NCBI GenBank assembly: GCA_004208945.1
Contig: SGPE01000008.1
Span: 372,001-436,000, forward strand
Length of the DNA stretch: 64,000 nucleotides
Source: Pseudoalteromonas sp. CO133X
Lineage (GTDB): Bacteria > Pseudomonadota > Gammaproteobacteria > Enterobacterales > Alteromonadaceae
Reading direction: 5' to 3'
The position numbers and the translations under genes are program-made. The notes under the pieces are model-generated. The model was not told the DNA's origin and made no database searches. It saw nothing but the letters and a program-made list of their open reading frames with translations. Numbering within the stretch: position 1 is the stretch's first letter; each line of letters begins with the position of its first letter. Positions 26,084 through 33,954 of this stretch are shown here, in pieces.

Positions 26084-26932
26084 TTGATAAAAAACTTACT
26101 TGGCATAGCATGTTGTTTAACCTCATTAATCACATATGCGCAGACAGATTTAGAGCAACCTCACTACATCGAAAAATCTACCTTGAATGCCAGTATAACG
26201 CTTGGCTATGGTGGCATAGAAAACCCAGTCATCAATGCTGACAATATTACCTCACCTGTTTTACCAAGCTTGGCTTACTATGGAGAACATTGGTATTTTG
26301 ATGATTTTTCAGTTGGCTACAGTCTATTAGAAACGCCTAGTTACTACCTTGATCTCTTTGGTCGTTTTAATGACGATGGTTTTTTCTTTGAGTTGGATGG
26401 CATCGACAAATTATTTGCGGTAAGTGCAGTCTCTAGTAAATCAGGCGGTAGGCCGAGTATCCCTTCAGCAACACCAATAAACCTGACGGCGATAGAGCGT
26501 GATTTGTCTTATATGGTGGGATTATCTTCTGCTGTTCAGTTGTATGACGATGTGTGGCTGAACACGGCATTCGTGCAAGATGTAACTGATGTACACAATG
26601 GCCATGAGTTCTTTGTTAATGTGTATCGTAATTTCGAGATGTTTTTTGGACTGGCCAGCCTTGAAATAGGTGCTGTTTATAAAAATAGCGAGTTAATTGA
26701 GTATTATTATACTGTGGCAGCTGGGGAAAGTAAGACACGTCTGCCTCATTATAATTTAACCAGTGCCATTAATTACCATGTTAAAGCAAGTTATAGTTAC
26801 CCAATAAACGAGAGTGTAAGCATTGATTTAAAACTTAAGCATACTTGGCTTGATAGTAACCTTGCCCACTCACAGATGGTAGACAAAGGGGGATATTTCT
26901 CAGGTTTTGCAGGAGTTACTTACCACTTTTAG
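26084..26932 (+). CDS. MipA/OmpV family outer-membrane protein
   Basis: 282 residues from a TTG start. A stop lies three codons upstream, so no ATG is possible, and AGGG sits nine bases before the TTG. A signal peptide (about 1-19) precedes a beta-barrel sequence with alternating residues and a C-terminal aromatic ending (AGVTYHF) recognised by the Bam machinery. Repeated YSL / SLAYYG segments and the closing SYPINESVSIDLK match MipA/OmpV. It is convergent with the kinase operon, with a 17-base overlap of the ends. That two-component system is a reasonable regulator of it (inference). Confidence 0.85.
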   Translation: MIKNLLGIACCLTSLITYAQTDLEQPHYIEKSTLNASITLGYGGIENPVINADNITSPVLPSLAYYGEHWYFDDFSVGYSLLETPSYYLDLFGRFNDDGFFFELDGIDKLFAVSAVSSKSGGRPSIPSATPINLTAIERDLSYMVGLSSAVQLYDDVWLNTAFVQDVTDVHNGHEFFVNVYRNFEMFFGLASLEIGAVYKNSELIEYYYTVAAGESKTRLPHYNLTSAINYHVKASYSYPINESVSIDLKLKHTWLDSNLAHSQMVDKGGYFSGFAGVTYHF

Positions 26933-28106
26933 GCCAAGTAATAGAGATAGCAGCTCCGCCAGTTGGGCCGTTATTATTTAAAGAAACCTTTCCTCCGTGC
27001 CAACTGACGATACGATAAACTATATATAATCCAAGACCATAACCACTGGCTAACTTATCACCTTCGCCTTGCTTAAAAGGCTCTATGAGTGCATCAGCGT
27101 TAACAGGTAAGCCTGGGCCGTCATCTATTACACGGATAACATAATAGCCTTGCTCACTTTTGCTTTGGATAGTAATCGTTTGTTTTGCATATTTTGTTGC
27201 ATTTATAAGCAGGTTTTGTACTGCAATTGCCATAAAGCTGCTTTCGCAATATGCACTCGTTTCGTGCAGTTGGAGATCGAATGTGAACTCTTTATAGAGG
27301 TCAAATTTACTCACTTCATAACTTATTAATTCATGAAGATTGGTTTTTTCTTGAGTAAAGACGCTTTGTTGATGCTCTAGTCGTGCAAATGAAAGATATT
27401 GCTCTAAACGCAGCTCAATTTCATCAATGTCTCGTTCAATTTGACTACTTTGTTCTAACTCTATGTCGGTGATTGAAAGTGCAAAGCGCATACGAGACAG
27501 AGGCGTACGAATTTCATGTGAAATAATGCGTGATAAATCATTATGCAGTTGTACAAACCGGTTTATTCGCTCTGACATATGAGTAAACGTATTAGCCAGT
27601 GGCGCTATTGAGGAGCTAGGCTTGATATCTAAAGTAATGGGGTGTGGTTTTTTACTAAAGCGATAGGCTGCCTGTTGTAATAGGCTTAAGTCCCTAAACA
27701 CAGGGCGTATAAAGACTAGGATCATTGCAGCTAATAAGCTGTAAAAAGCAAAAAAAGCCAACCAATCAGTTGAGCTTTGCGTCATTAGCTCGACAGGACC
27801 TATACGTTGAATACTCCCATTTTTACTCTTTAAATAAATAAACTGCTGGTCGTTTTCTGTAACACTAATAATGCCATCTTTATTAAAAGCAATTTGCAAA
27901 CTCTCTGGGAGTATTAATTCACTTGCATTAAACGATTGAATGCGCGCGTCTTTATCTTGTGCAATTTGAGCCAGTTCATCTACGCTGATTTGTATACTCG
28001 GCGAATGCTCTGAAAAAAACTCATTGTATAATTGGCCAAATGCAAGCACCAAAGCGATTAGACTAACGGTAATGATCAGATAGAGCTTAAAGAATTGCTG
28101 TTTCAT
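26916..28106 (-). CDS. Sensor histidine kinase paired with MipA/OmpV gene
   Basis: 396 residues: membrane segments at about 7-27 and 114-134 with a periplasmic sensor of about 85 residues, a HAMP-like linker, HisKA with His197 (IISHEIRTPLSRM), and HATPase with NLLINATKYA, DDGPGL and GYGLGLYIVYRI. The layout resembles RstB-type kinases. It is the last gene of a three-gene operon: DUF3019 protein, response regulator, kinase. The intergenic gap to the regulator is two bases. Confidence 0.88.
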   Translation of the reverse strand: MKQQFFKLYLIITVSLIALVLAFGQLYNEFFSEHSPSIQISVDELAQIAQDKDARIQSFNASELILPESLQIAFNKDGIISVTENDQQFIYLKSKNGSIQRIGPVELMTQSSTDWLAFFAFYSLLAAMILVFIRPVFRDLSLLQQAAYRFSKKPHPITLDIKPSSSIAPLANTFTHMSERINRFVQLHNDLSRIISHEIRTPLSRMRFALSITDIELEQSSQIERDIDEIELRLEQYLSFARLEHQQSVFTQEKTNLHELISYEVSKFDLYKEFTFDLQLHETSAYCESSFMAIAVQNLLINATKYAKQTITIQSKSEQGYYVIRVIDDGPGLPVNADALIEPFKQGEGDKLASGYGLGLYIVYRIVSWHGGKVSLNNNGPTGGAAISITWPKSGK

Positions 28107-28108
28107 TC

Positions 28109-28795
28109 TTATGTTATATCCAAGCTATACCCTTTGCCGCGAACAGACTTAATATCAAGAGAGTTACTGTGTTGGTTGATAGTGTCTTTTAGTTTTTTTC
28201 GTAAGCGACTAATTTTTAAGTCTATAGCACGGTCTAAACCATCATATTCTCGGCCTATAACATGCTTAAAAAGGATTTCTCTGGAGACGGGTAACGGGCT
28301 GTTTTTTGCAAGATAGGCGATAATTTCAAACTCGCTTTCATTAAGGTTAAGTGCCGTACATTGGAAATAAATGTCCTTCTTAAGATTATCAATCCGCAAA
28401 GGACCATGTGTGTCAGAGTTATCACTTTGACCTACTGTGTGGGCAATAATTGTTTTAATCTTTGCTAATAAAAGCTCCGGTTTTATTGGCTTAATCAGGT
28501 AATCATAAGCGCCGAGATCAAGGCCTTTTATCTGAGATTGTACTGAGTCTAAAGCGGTTAAAAAAATCACAGGACAACTATACTTTTCTTTTAATTGAGT
28601 AATTAACTCAAAGCCATTCCCGTCAGGTAGCATGATATCGCAGATAATTAGAGAGGGTAGAAACGTGATCTCACCATTGTGATAAGCTTGAGCGGTATTG
28701 AAAACATCAATTGTATAGCCGTGCTTTAATAAAAATTTTTGGATTAAGCTGGCTAGCTTAATATCATCTTCAATTAAAAAAATATGCTGCATCAT
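28109..28795 (-). CDS. OmpR-family response regulator
   Basis: 228 residues. The receiver domain has phospho-acceptor Asp53 in LIICDIMLPDG and the switch Lys in DYLIKPIKP. The winged-helix domain (about 130-225) has LNESEFEIIAYLA and SRLRKKLKD. Its start overlaps the DUF3019 stop by four bases (ATGA), showing translational coupling. It probably acts on the operon itself and the convergent MipA/OmpV gene. Confidence 0.9.
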   Translation of the reverse strand: MMQHIFLIEDDIKLASLIQKFLLKHGYTIDVFNTAQAYHNGEITFLPSLIICDIMLPDGNGFELITQLKEKYSCPVIFLTALDSVQSQIKGLDLGAYDYLIKPIKPELLLAKIKTIIAHTVGQSDNSDTHGPLRIDNLKKDIYFQCTALNLNESEFEIIAYLAKNSPLPVSREILFKHVIGREYDGLDRAIDLKISRLRKKLKDTINQHSNSLDIKSVRGKGYSLDIT

Positions 28796-29193
28796 AAACT
28801 CCAGCCAAAGCGTCGTTTTATACGGAAATCTTTAGCTTCATAACTTGCTATCGATAGAAGTTGTTGTTGAACAATTTTATTATTTAATGGGTTGATTAAC
28901 TTTATTGTTAGTGGGTGCTCTGTTTTGATATTCAGCTTTTCAATGATCAAACTTGTTTGTGTGTAACACTGAGTGTGCTGTGGACGTTGTGTTATTTCTA
29001 AGCAAAGCTCACGGTATGGTGCAATTCTAAAGTGTATTTGTACTTTAAATTCACACATTTTTTGTTTTACATCAGTAATACACAAAACGGGTGATACCTT
29101 AAAAAAAGGAGCATCGGTTTTTTGTGCCTGAGAGTTTGTTGATATTACTGATAAACATAAAAGCAGTGATATCCAACTTAATTGGTTGATCAT
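28792..29193 (-). CDS. Exported DUF3019 protein
   Basis: 133 residues: a signal peptide (about 1-23, cut after SQA) and a compact mature domain with four cysteines in SPVLCITDVKQKMCEFKV, RELCLEI and TQCYTQ, suggesting two disulfides and a periplasmic beta sandwich. DUF3019 genes often sit with a two-component pair and a MipA/OmpV gene, as here. It could be an accessory sensor for the kinase; this is inference. It is the first gene of the operon. Confidence 0.75.
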   Translation of the reverse strand: MINQLSWISLLLCLSVISTNSQAQKTDAPFFKVSPVLCITDVKQKMCEFKVQIHFRIAPYRELCLEITQRPQHTQCYTQTSLIIEKLNIKTEHPLTIKLINPLNNKIVQQQLLSIASYEAKDFRIKRRFGWSL

Positions 29194-29712
29194 TTAATCA
29201 AACCTTTCTCTTTTTGATGTGTTTGTGCAAAGTGATATAAACCATTAAATACTGTTTTTTCAGCCAAACTCAATGTATGAGCCCAATTACTTCTGTTGTT
29301 ATTTTAATTTGTAGCAGGGAGAGTGTGGTGAATACATAATAAAAAAGCATGTTTATCATACCTTATTTTAAACTTTTGCAACAAATTGACGCTTGTTATA
29401 TATGACCTCACTTAAGGGAGATGTTGCTGTAAAAAATAGGGGATTGTTTTTTATAGAAAAATGAATATCAATTTATTCTTGGCTAGTAATTTATTATTAA
29501 ATTACTTTGTGTGAAAATTGTTCATTAGTCTTTACTTGTTAACAGTTGTGTACAAAAAGATACAAAATACCCCTGATTGTTTTTCAAGCATTCTTCGTAA
29601 TCATTCATATATATTTTGCTCTCAAAAGTTGAATTGTGAACAGATTCGACCTCTCAACATGTTTTTTCTGGTAGTATAGTCAGGTTATGAGTAGTTTAAG
29701 CAGTGAACAATT
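29194..29712. other. 519-base AT-rich intergenic region
   Basis: No gene is seen in either strand. It must hold the divergent promoters for the DUF3019 operon and the DUF3581 gene. A perfect inverted repeat at 29485-29506 is listed separately, and a TAGTATAGT stretch about 40 bases before the DUF3581 start could be a -10 element. The length is unusual for this densely packed window. Confidence 0.5.
29485..29506. promoter_or_regulatory. Perfect 9-bp inverted repeat in the 519-base gap
   Basis: AGTAATTTA and TAAATTACT are separated by four bases. It is AT-only apart from the ends, so its significance is moderate; a regulator dyad or hairpin is possible. Confidence 0.35.
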
Positions 29713-30414
29713 ATGTTAAGTCCTTATTATCAGCAGCACGCTGATTACGTTTCTATCTCTCGTGAGCAGGGAAGTCGTTTTGCTAAGTCTGTAGCGGATG
29801 ATTTCAATCCTCTTCACGACATCGATGCAAAAAAGTTTTGTGTACCCGGTGATCTTCTTTTTTCACTTGTATTAAACCAATACGGCATCAGTGAGAAAAT
29901 GGAATTTACTTTTGCAGGCATGGTGGATGAGACATCGCAATTAACTTTTCCTGCTGGGGCTGATGAATTTGCCATTACTGATGGTGATAAAATCATGCTT
30001 AAAGTGAAGCGTGAAGGGGCTGTAAGCCAATGCGCTAAACTTACAAATAGTTTGATTAAGAACTATGTTGAGTTTTCAGGTGCCGCATTTCCGCATGTTA
30101 TTATCCCATTAATGGCGAAACAAGATGTAATGATTAACCCTGCAAGACCTATGGTTATTTATGAATCAATGCTAATTAATCTAGAGCGTCTTGATATCGA
30201 AGAGCCAGAGCTTGAGTTTGTTGAACCTGATTTTACTTACACAGGCAAGCGCGGAAAAATTATCTTACGATTTAATTTACTAGAAAATGGTGAGAAAGTC
30301 GGCTCAGGTGAAAAACACATGGTTGTTTCTGGCATTCGCGAGTATTGCCAAGCAACGGTTGATGAATTAATTAGTTTTTATAATCAACGTAAAAGTACAT
30401 TAAACCACGCTTAA
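29713..30414 (+). CDS. DUF3581 family protein
   Basis: 233 residues, soluble. It opens MLSPYYQQHADYVSISREQGSRFAK and continues ADDFNPLHDIDAKKFCVPGDLLF. The segment around DFNPLHD resembles the active-site helix of MaoC/hotdog-fold hydratases (compare N-x-x-H), so a hotdog fold is possible. No enzymatic role is established for the family, which is widespread in Alteromonadales, Vibrionales and Pseudomonas. A terminator follows. Confidence 0.8.
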   Translation: MLSPYYQQHADYVSISREQGSRFAKSVADDFNPLHDIDAKKFCVPGDLLFSLVLNQYGISEKMEFTFAGMVDETSQLTFPAGADEFAITDGDKIMLKVKREGAVSQCAKLTNSLIKNYVEFSGAAFPHVIIPLMAKQDVMINPARPMVIYESMLINLERLDIEEPELEFVEPDFTYTGKRGKIILRFNLLENGEKVGSGEKHMVVSGIREYCQATVDELISFYNQRKSTLNHA

Positions 30415-30430
30415 TAGTACTGTTTTAGAT

Positions 30431-30456
30431 AAAAGGCGCATTAGCGCCTTTTTTGT
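30431..30456 (+). terminator. Rho-independent terminator after DUF3581 gene
   Basis: The stem AAAAGGCGC / GCGCCTTTT has a short ATTA loop and a T tract, 17 bases after the stop. Confidence 0.92.
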
Positions 30457-30507
30457 TTGTGGCCATGTGCGTACAATACTCGCTTTATAGCCAATGTACT
30501 TCATATC

Positions 30508-31743
30508 ATGTCAGTAGCGACTTTTTCAGAATTAAACCTTGCCCCCGAACTTTTAGAAGCTCTGCAAGCGGAAAATTATCAAACCCCAACTGCAATTCAA
30601 GCGCAGACAATCCCGCTTATTTTATCGGGCGCAGACGTGATGGGCAGTGCACAAACAGGAACAGGTAAAACAGCAGCGTTTGTGTTACCTCTGCTGCATA
30701 ATTTGTTATCTGAAGAGACACTTCCTGACACGGTTAAAATACTTATTTTAACGCCTACTCGCGAGCTTGCTCAGCAAGTATTTGCAAGTGTAGAGCGCTA
30801 TGCTGCGCATACTGATATAAAAGCAGCTCTTGCTTATGGCGGTGCCAGTATTGGGCCACAGATCAAAGCCATAAAAGGCGCACAGCTTGTGGTAGCAACA
30901 CCTGGGCGCTTACTTGATCATGTGATTAAAGGCAGTATTAAGCTTTCAAACATTAATGCCTTGGTGTTTGATGAGGCTGATCGCATGCTTGATATGGGGT
31001 TCATCGACGAGATAAAACGTATCTTGCGACATGTGCCAAAAGCGCGTCAAACCTTACTTTTTTCAGCCACATTTGACGATAGTATTTTTAACCTTAGTAA
31101 ACAGCTCTTAAATGACCCTAAGCTGGTTGAGGTGAATAAACGTAATTCCGCTGCGACAGAAGTAGAGCAAGTTGTTTATGCGGTTGATGAAGACCGTAAG
31201 CGTGAACTGGTGTCACATATGATAGGTATGAAAAACTGGCAACAAGTGCTGATATTTACCCGTACCAAACAAACCGCTGATTTACTTGCTAAAGAAATGT
31301 GCAAAGACGGCTTAAAAACAGAATCCATTCACGGTGATAAAAGCCAAGGCACACGTGACAAGGCACTACAAAACTTTAAATCTGGCGCAACGCGTGTGCT
31401 TGTGGCAACAGACGTTGCTGCACGTGGTCTTGATATTGCCTCTTTAAGGTACGTGATAAACTATGAGCTGCCTTATGTTGCAGAGGATTATGTGCACCGA
31501 ATTGGCCGCACAGGGCGAGCGGGTGAGAAAGGTTTTGCAATGTCGCTGGTGAGTATTGATGAACAATACCTGCTTGATGAGATTGATATTTTGCTCGATA
31601 CACGCCTTACACCGCAATGGTTACCAGGTTATGAACCTGATTTAAGCAAAGAGCCGAAACAAATCAGAAAAAACACCAATAAAGCACGTCGTTCACGAGA
31701 TAAAAAACGTATTTTAGGAAAAAAAAGTCCGAGACGTCGTTAA
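30508..31743 (+). CDS. DEAD-box RNA helicase, RhlE-like
   Basis: 411 residues from the ATG at 30508; an in-frame ATG at 30457 lies at the terminator edge and is unlikely. The Q motif (YQTPTAIQAQTIP), motif I AQTGTGKT (48-55), PTRELAQQ, motif II DEAD, motif III SAT, ARGLDIAS and HRIGRTGRAG are all intact, followed by a short basic tail rich in Lys/Arg that should bind RNA. It most likely helps ribosome assembly or RNA decay. RhlE and SrmB subgroups cannot be told apart from sequence alone. Confidence 0.9.
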   Translation: MSVATFSELNLAPELLEALQAENYQTPTAIQAQTIPLILSGADVMGSAQTGTGKTAAFVLPLLHNLLSEETLPDTVKILILTPTRELAQQVFASVERYAAHTDIKAALAYGGASIGPQIKAIKGAQLVVATPGRLLDHVIKGSIKLSNINALVFDEADRMLDMGFIDEIKRILRHVPKARQTLLFSATFDDSIFNLSKQLLNDPKLVEVNKRNSAATEVEQVVYAVDEDRKRELVSHMIGMKNWQQVLIFTRTKQTADLLAKEMCKDGLKTESIHGDKSQGTRDKALQNFKSGATRVLVATDVAARGLDIASLRYVINYELPYVAEDYVHRIGRTGRAGEKGFAMSLVSIDEQYLLDEIDILLDTRLTPQWLPGYEPDLSKEPKQIRKNTNKARRSRDKKRILGKKSPRRR

Positions 31744-31790
31744 ATTTGGCGTATATTTAAACTATCCACTGGTTAATTTGAGTGTGTAGT

Positions 31791-32756
31791 ATGTTTGAAG
31801 CCAATAAATGTGCATTTCGTCAACCGGACAACCAGTTTTCGCTACAAAAGTGGCAAAAAACAATTGATTTAATGACTGAGCTATTTTCCGCACCAGCTGG
31901 TTTTATCGTGCAAAAAAACAATGGTGCGTATCGCATCATTGTGTCAAGCAAACAACAAGAAAACCCCTATGATGTGGGGGCAGAATCAAATGCTGACGAT
32001 AATATCTTTTGCAAGCAAGTTTTGCGCGACTTAGCACCGCTTTATGTTCCTCATGTGAGTGAGGACAGTCAATGGCATGACAGTCCTTATAGTAAAGATG
32101 GCATTGAATCATATTTAGGTGTGCCAATTTGTTGGCCTAATGGAGAACCATTTGGCACATTTTGTGTGATGGATTTTGAACAAACTGATTATCAACCAAG
32201 CCTAATAGAACTTATAAAGCAACTCAGAGACATGGTTGAAGATGATTTAGCATTGTTAGATAGCTTCGCACAAATGCGTGAAATTGCCATGCTAGACCCA
32301 TTAACGAATATTTATAACCGTCGCGCCTTGGACTTACTCTCGCAACATAAATTAAATCTAGCAGCTCGTCTAGGCTTTGAAGTATGCTGCTTATTTATTG
32401 ATATTAATAACTTTAAACCGCTTAATGATAATTTTGGTCATGAGGTGGGAGACCAAGCTCTAATTAGCCTTGCTGACTCAATGAAAGGCACCTTACGAGA
32501 GGCTGATATTATCGGTCGACTAGGTGGTGATGAGTTTGTTGCCCTTCTTCAAGCAACGAGTGGTGATTGTATCGATACGATTATGAAAAAGCTTGAGACC
32601 AAGTTTAAGGCAAACCTGCAAAGTCAGGGCTTGCCAGAACTTAGCCTCAGTATCGGCTATGCGATGCTTACTCAACATAATGAAACATTTGCTGATCTTC
32701 TAAAACGTGCAGACGAAGATATGTATGAGAAAAAGCAAGCCTATAAACGTGATTAG
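31791..32756 (+). CDS. Diguanylate cyclase with GAF domain
   Basis: 321 residues from the ATG at 31791 (GAG upstream; a GTG nine bases earlier is possible). A GAF domain (about 17-155) contains SYLGVPICWPNGEPFGTFCVMD. The GGDEF domain has an intact active site GGDEF at 245-249 and an I-site READ at 236-239, five residues before. It is cytoplasmic. It probably couples a small-molecule or redox signal to cyclic-di-GMP synthesis. It is convergent with the MetF-like gene, overlapping by four bases. Confidence 0.9.
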   Translation: MFEANKCAFRQPDNQFSLQKWQKTIDLMTELFSAPAGFIVQKNNGAYRIIVSSKQQENPYDVGAESNADDNIFCKQVLRDLAPLYVPHVSEDSQWHDSPYSKDGIESYLGVPICWPNGEPFGTFCVMDFEQTDYQPSLIELIKQLRDMVEDDLALLDSFAQMREIAMLDPLTNIYNRRALDLLSQHKLNLAARLGFEVCCLFIDINNFKPLNDNFGHEVGDQALISLADSMKGTLREADIIGRLGGDEFVALLQATSGDCIDTIMKKLETKFKANLQSQGLPELSLSIGYAMLTQHNETFADLLKRADEDMYEKKQAYKRD

Positions 32757-33709
32757 GCTATTTGCTTCTCTGCCAGGTTTAATTCCATCGTTGCTTTAAG
32801 TAAACGGTAAAGATTGATAGATGCATCAATTTCTTCTTTACGGTTAGTTAAACTCTCAATATTTAAGCCAAGCGGTACATTTAAATGAGCGCAACTTTGC
32901 AATATTAGGTCGAGGTTTTCACGGCAAATACGTACAGACTCGCTTAGTGGGTTAGCGGAATCAAGCATGCGCCATTTTGTTGCCTCTGGTACAGATATAC
33001 CCAACCACTGCATAAACTCAAGTGTTTTTTCACCACCACAGGGTGTGAAAGTAAGAATGATTCGTTTCGGTGAAATGCCAAGTGCTTTACAGCTACGCGC
33101 ATAACTGGTGATTAAGTCGATTGTAGCCTGTGCGTTATACACAGCTTGGGAGATAAAAAACTGACAACCTTGCTCAGTTTTTTCAAGCAGTCGCTCATGC
33201 TCATTGCGTTTGCTAGCATGACGCTCTGCTATGGTAACGCCACCTAAAAATATATCATTATCTTGTTTTTTAAGTGTTTTATAAGCATCTGGCAGGCTCA
33301 GTTTGATATCGCCATGAGATGATGGGCTACCAACTAACACTAAGTTTTTTAAATCAAAATCATTACGAGTTTCTGCTAGCCATTCGTTAAACTCAGCTTC
33401 ACCGCGTTGAGCAACGCTTTTGTACGTAATAACATCTTGTTGAGACAAGTTACGTAACAAATGAGAGTACTCACGTGGATCGACGGTTTCTTTGAATGGA
33501 AATGGGCGTGGTTTTGCCGTACGACTACTTTCATCTTGAATGTCATAGATAATCACACCATCGTATTCAATTTCGTGTAAACGACCTAATAGCTTTTGCG
33601 CAATGGTTTCAAGCTGAGCTTTATCAGTGCCAGATTTAGGCGGTGTGGTACCAATAAGGTAAACACCTTGATTGGTGTCTTCAATTTTCTCTTGTAATGA
33701 TAAAGCCAT
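32753..33709 (-). CDS. Methylenetetrahydrofolate-reductase-like protein
   Basis: 318 residues from the ATG at 33709. The frame is open further up, but those codons lie in a non-family extension; an ATG nine bases upstream is an alternative. A TIM-barrel sequence like MetF is visible: YLIGTTPPKSG, DGVIIYDIQDESSRT, VLVGSPSS, FLGGVTIAERH, EQGCQFFISQAVYN and RIILTFTPCGG. The Q-x-FISQ segment matches the flavin/folate region of the family. It differs from standard MetF in length and lacks met-gene neighbours, so the real substrate may differ. Confidence 0.7.
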   Translation of the reverse strand: MALSLQEKIEDTNQGVYLIGTTPPKSGTDKAQLETIAQKLLGRLHEIEYDGVIIYDIQDESSRTAKPRPFPFKETVDPREYSHLLRNLSQQDVITYKSVAQRGEAEFNEWLAETRNDFDLKNLVLVGSPSSHGDIKLSLPDAYKTLKKQDNDIFLGGVTIAERHASKRNEHERLLEKTEQGCQFFISQAVYNAQATIDLITSYARSCKALGISPKRIILTFTPCGGEKTLEFMQWLGISVPEATKWRMLDSANPLSESVRICRENLDLILQSCAHLNVPLGLNIESLTNRKEEIDASINLYRLLKATMELNLAEKQIA

Positions 33710-33954
33710 AATCCTCATTCCAGCTGTAGTTGCGTCTATGAGGATAATATAGCAGCCATTTAGACGTCTAGATAGATTTTTTTCGTGAAAGTTTTTCAAT
33801 GACTATGAATTTTGCTCAACTTAAAAGGCCGTTGTTCGTAAAAACTGACACACCTGTTTACATTAATTCTGCCTTCAACCCTCATATTTTCTGGTACTTT
33901 GGTGCATAATCAACGGTTAATAACTATGAGAAAAATAACTAACAAGGGAACATA

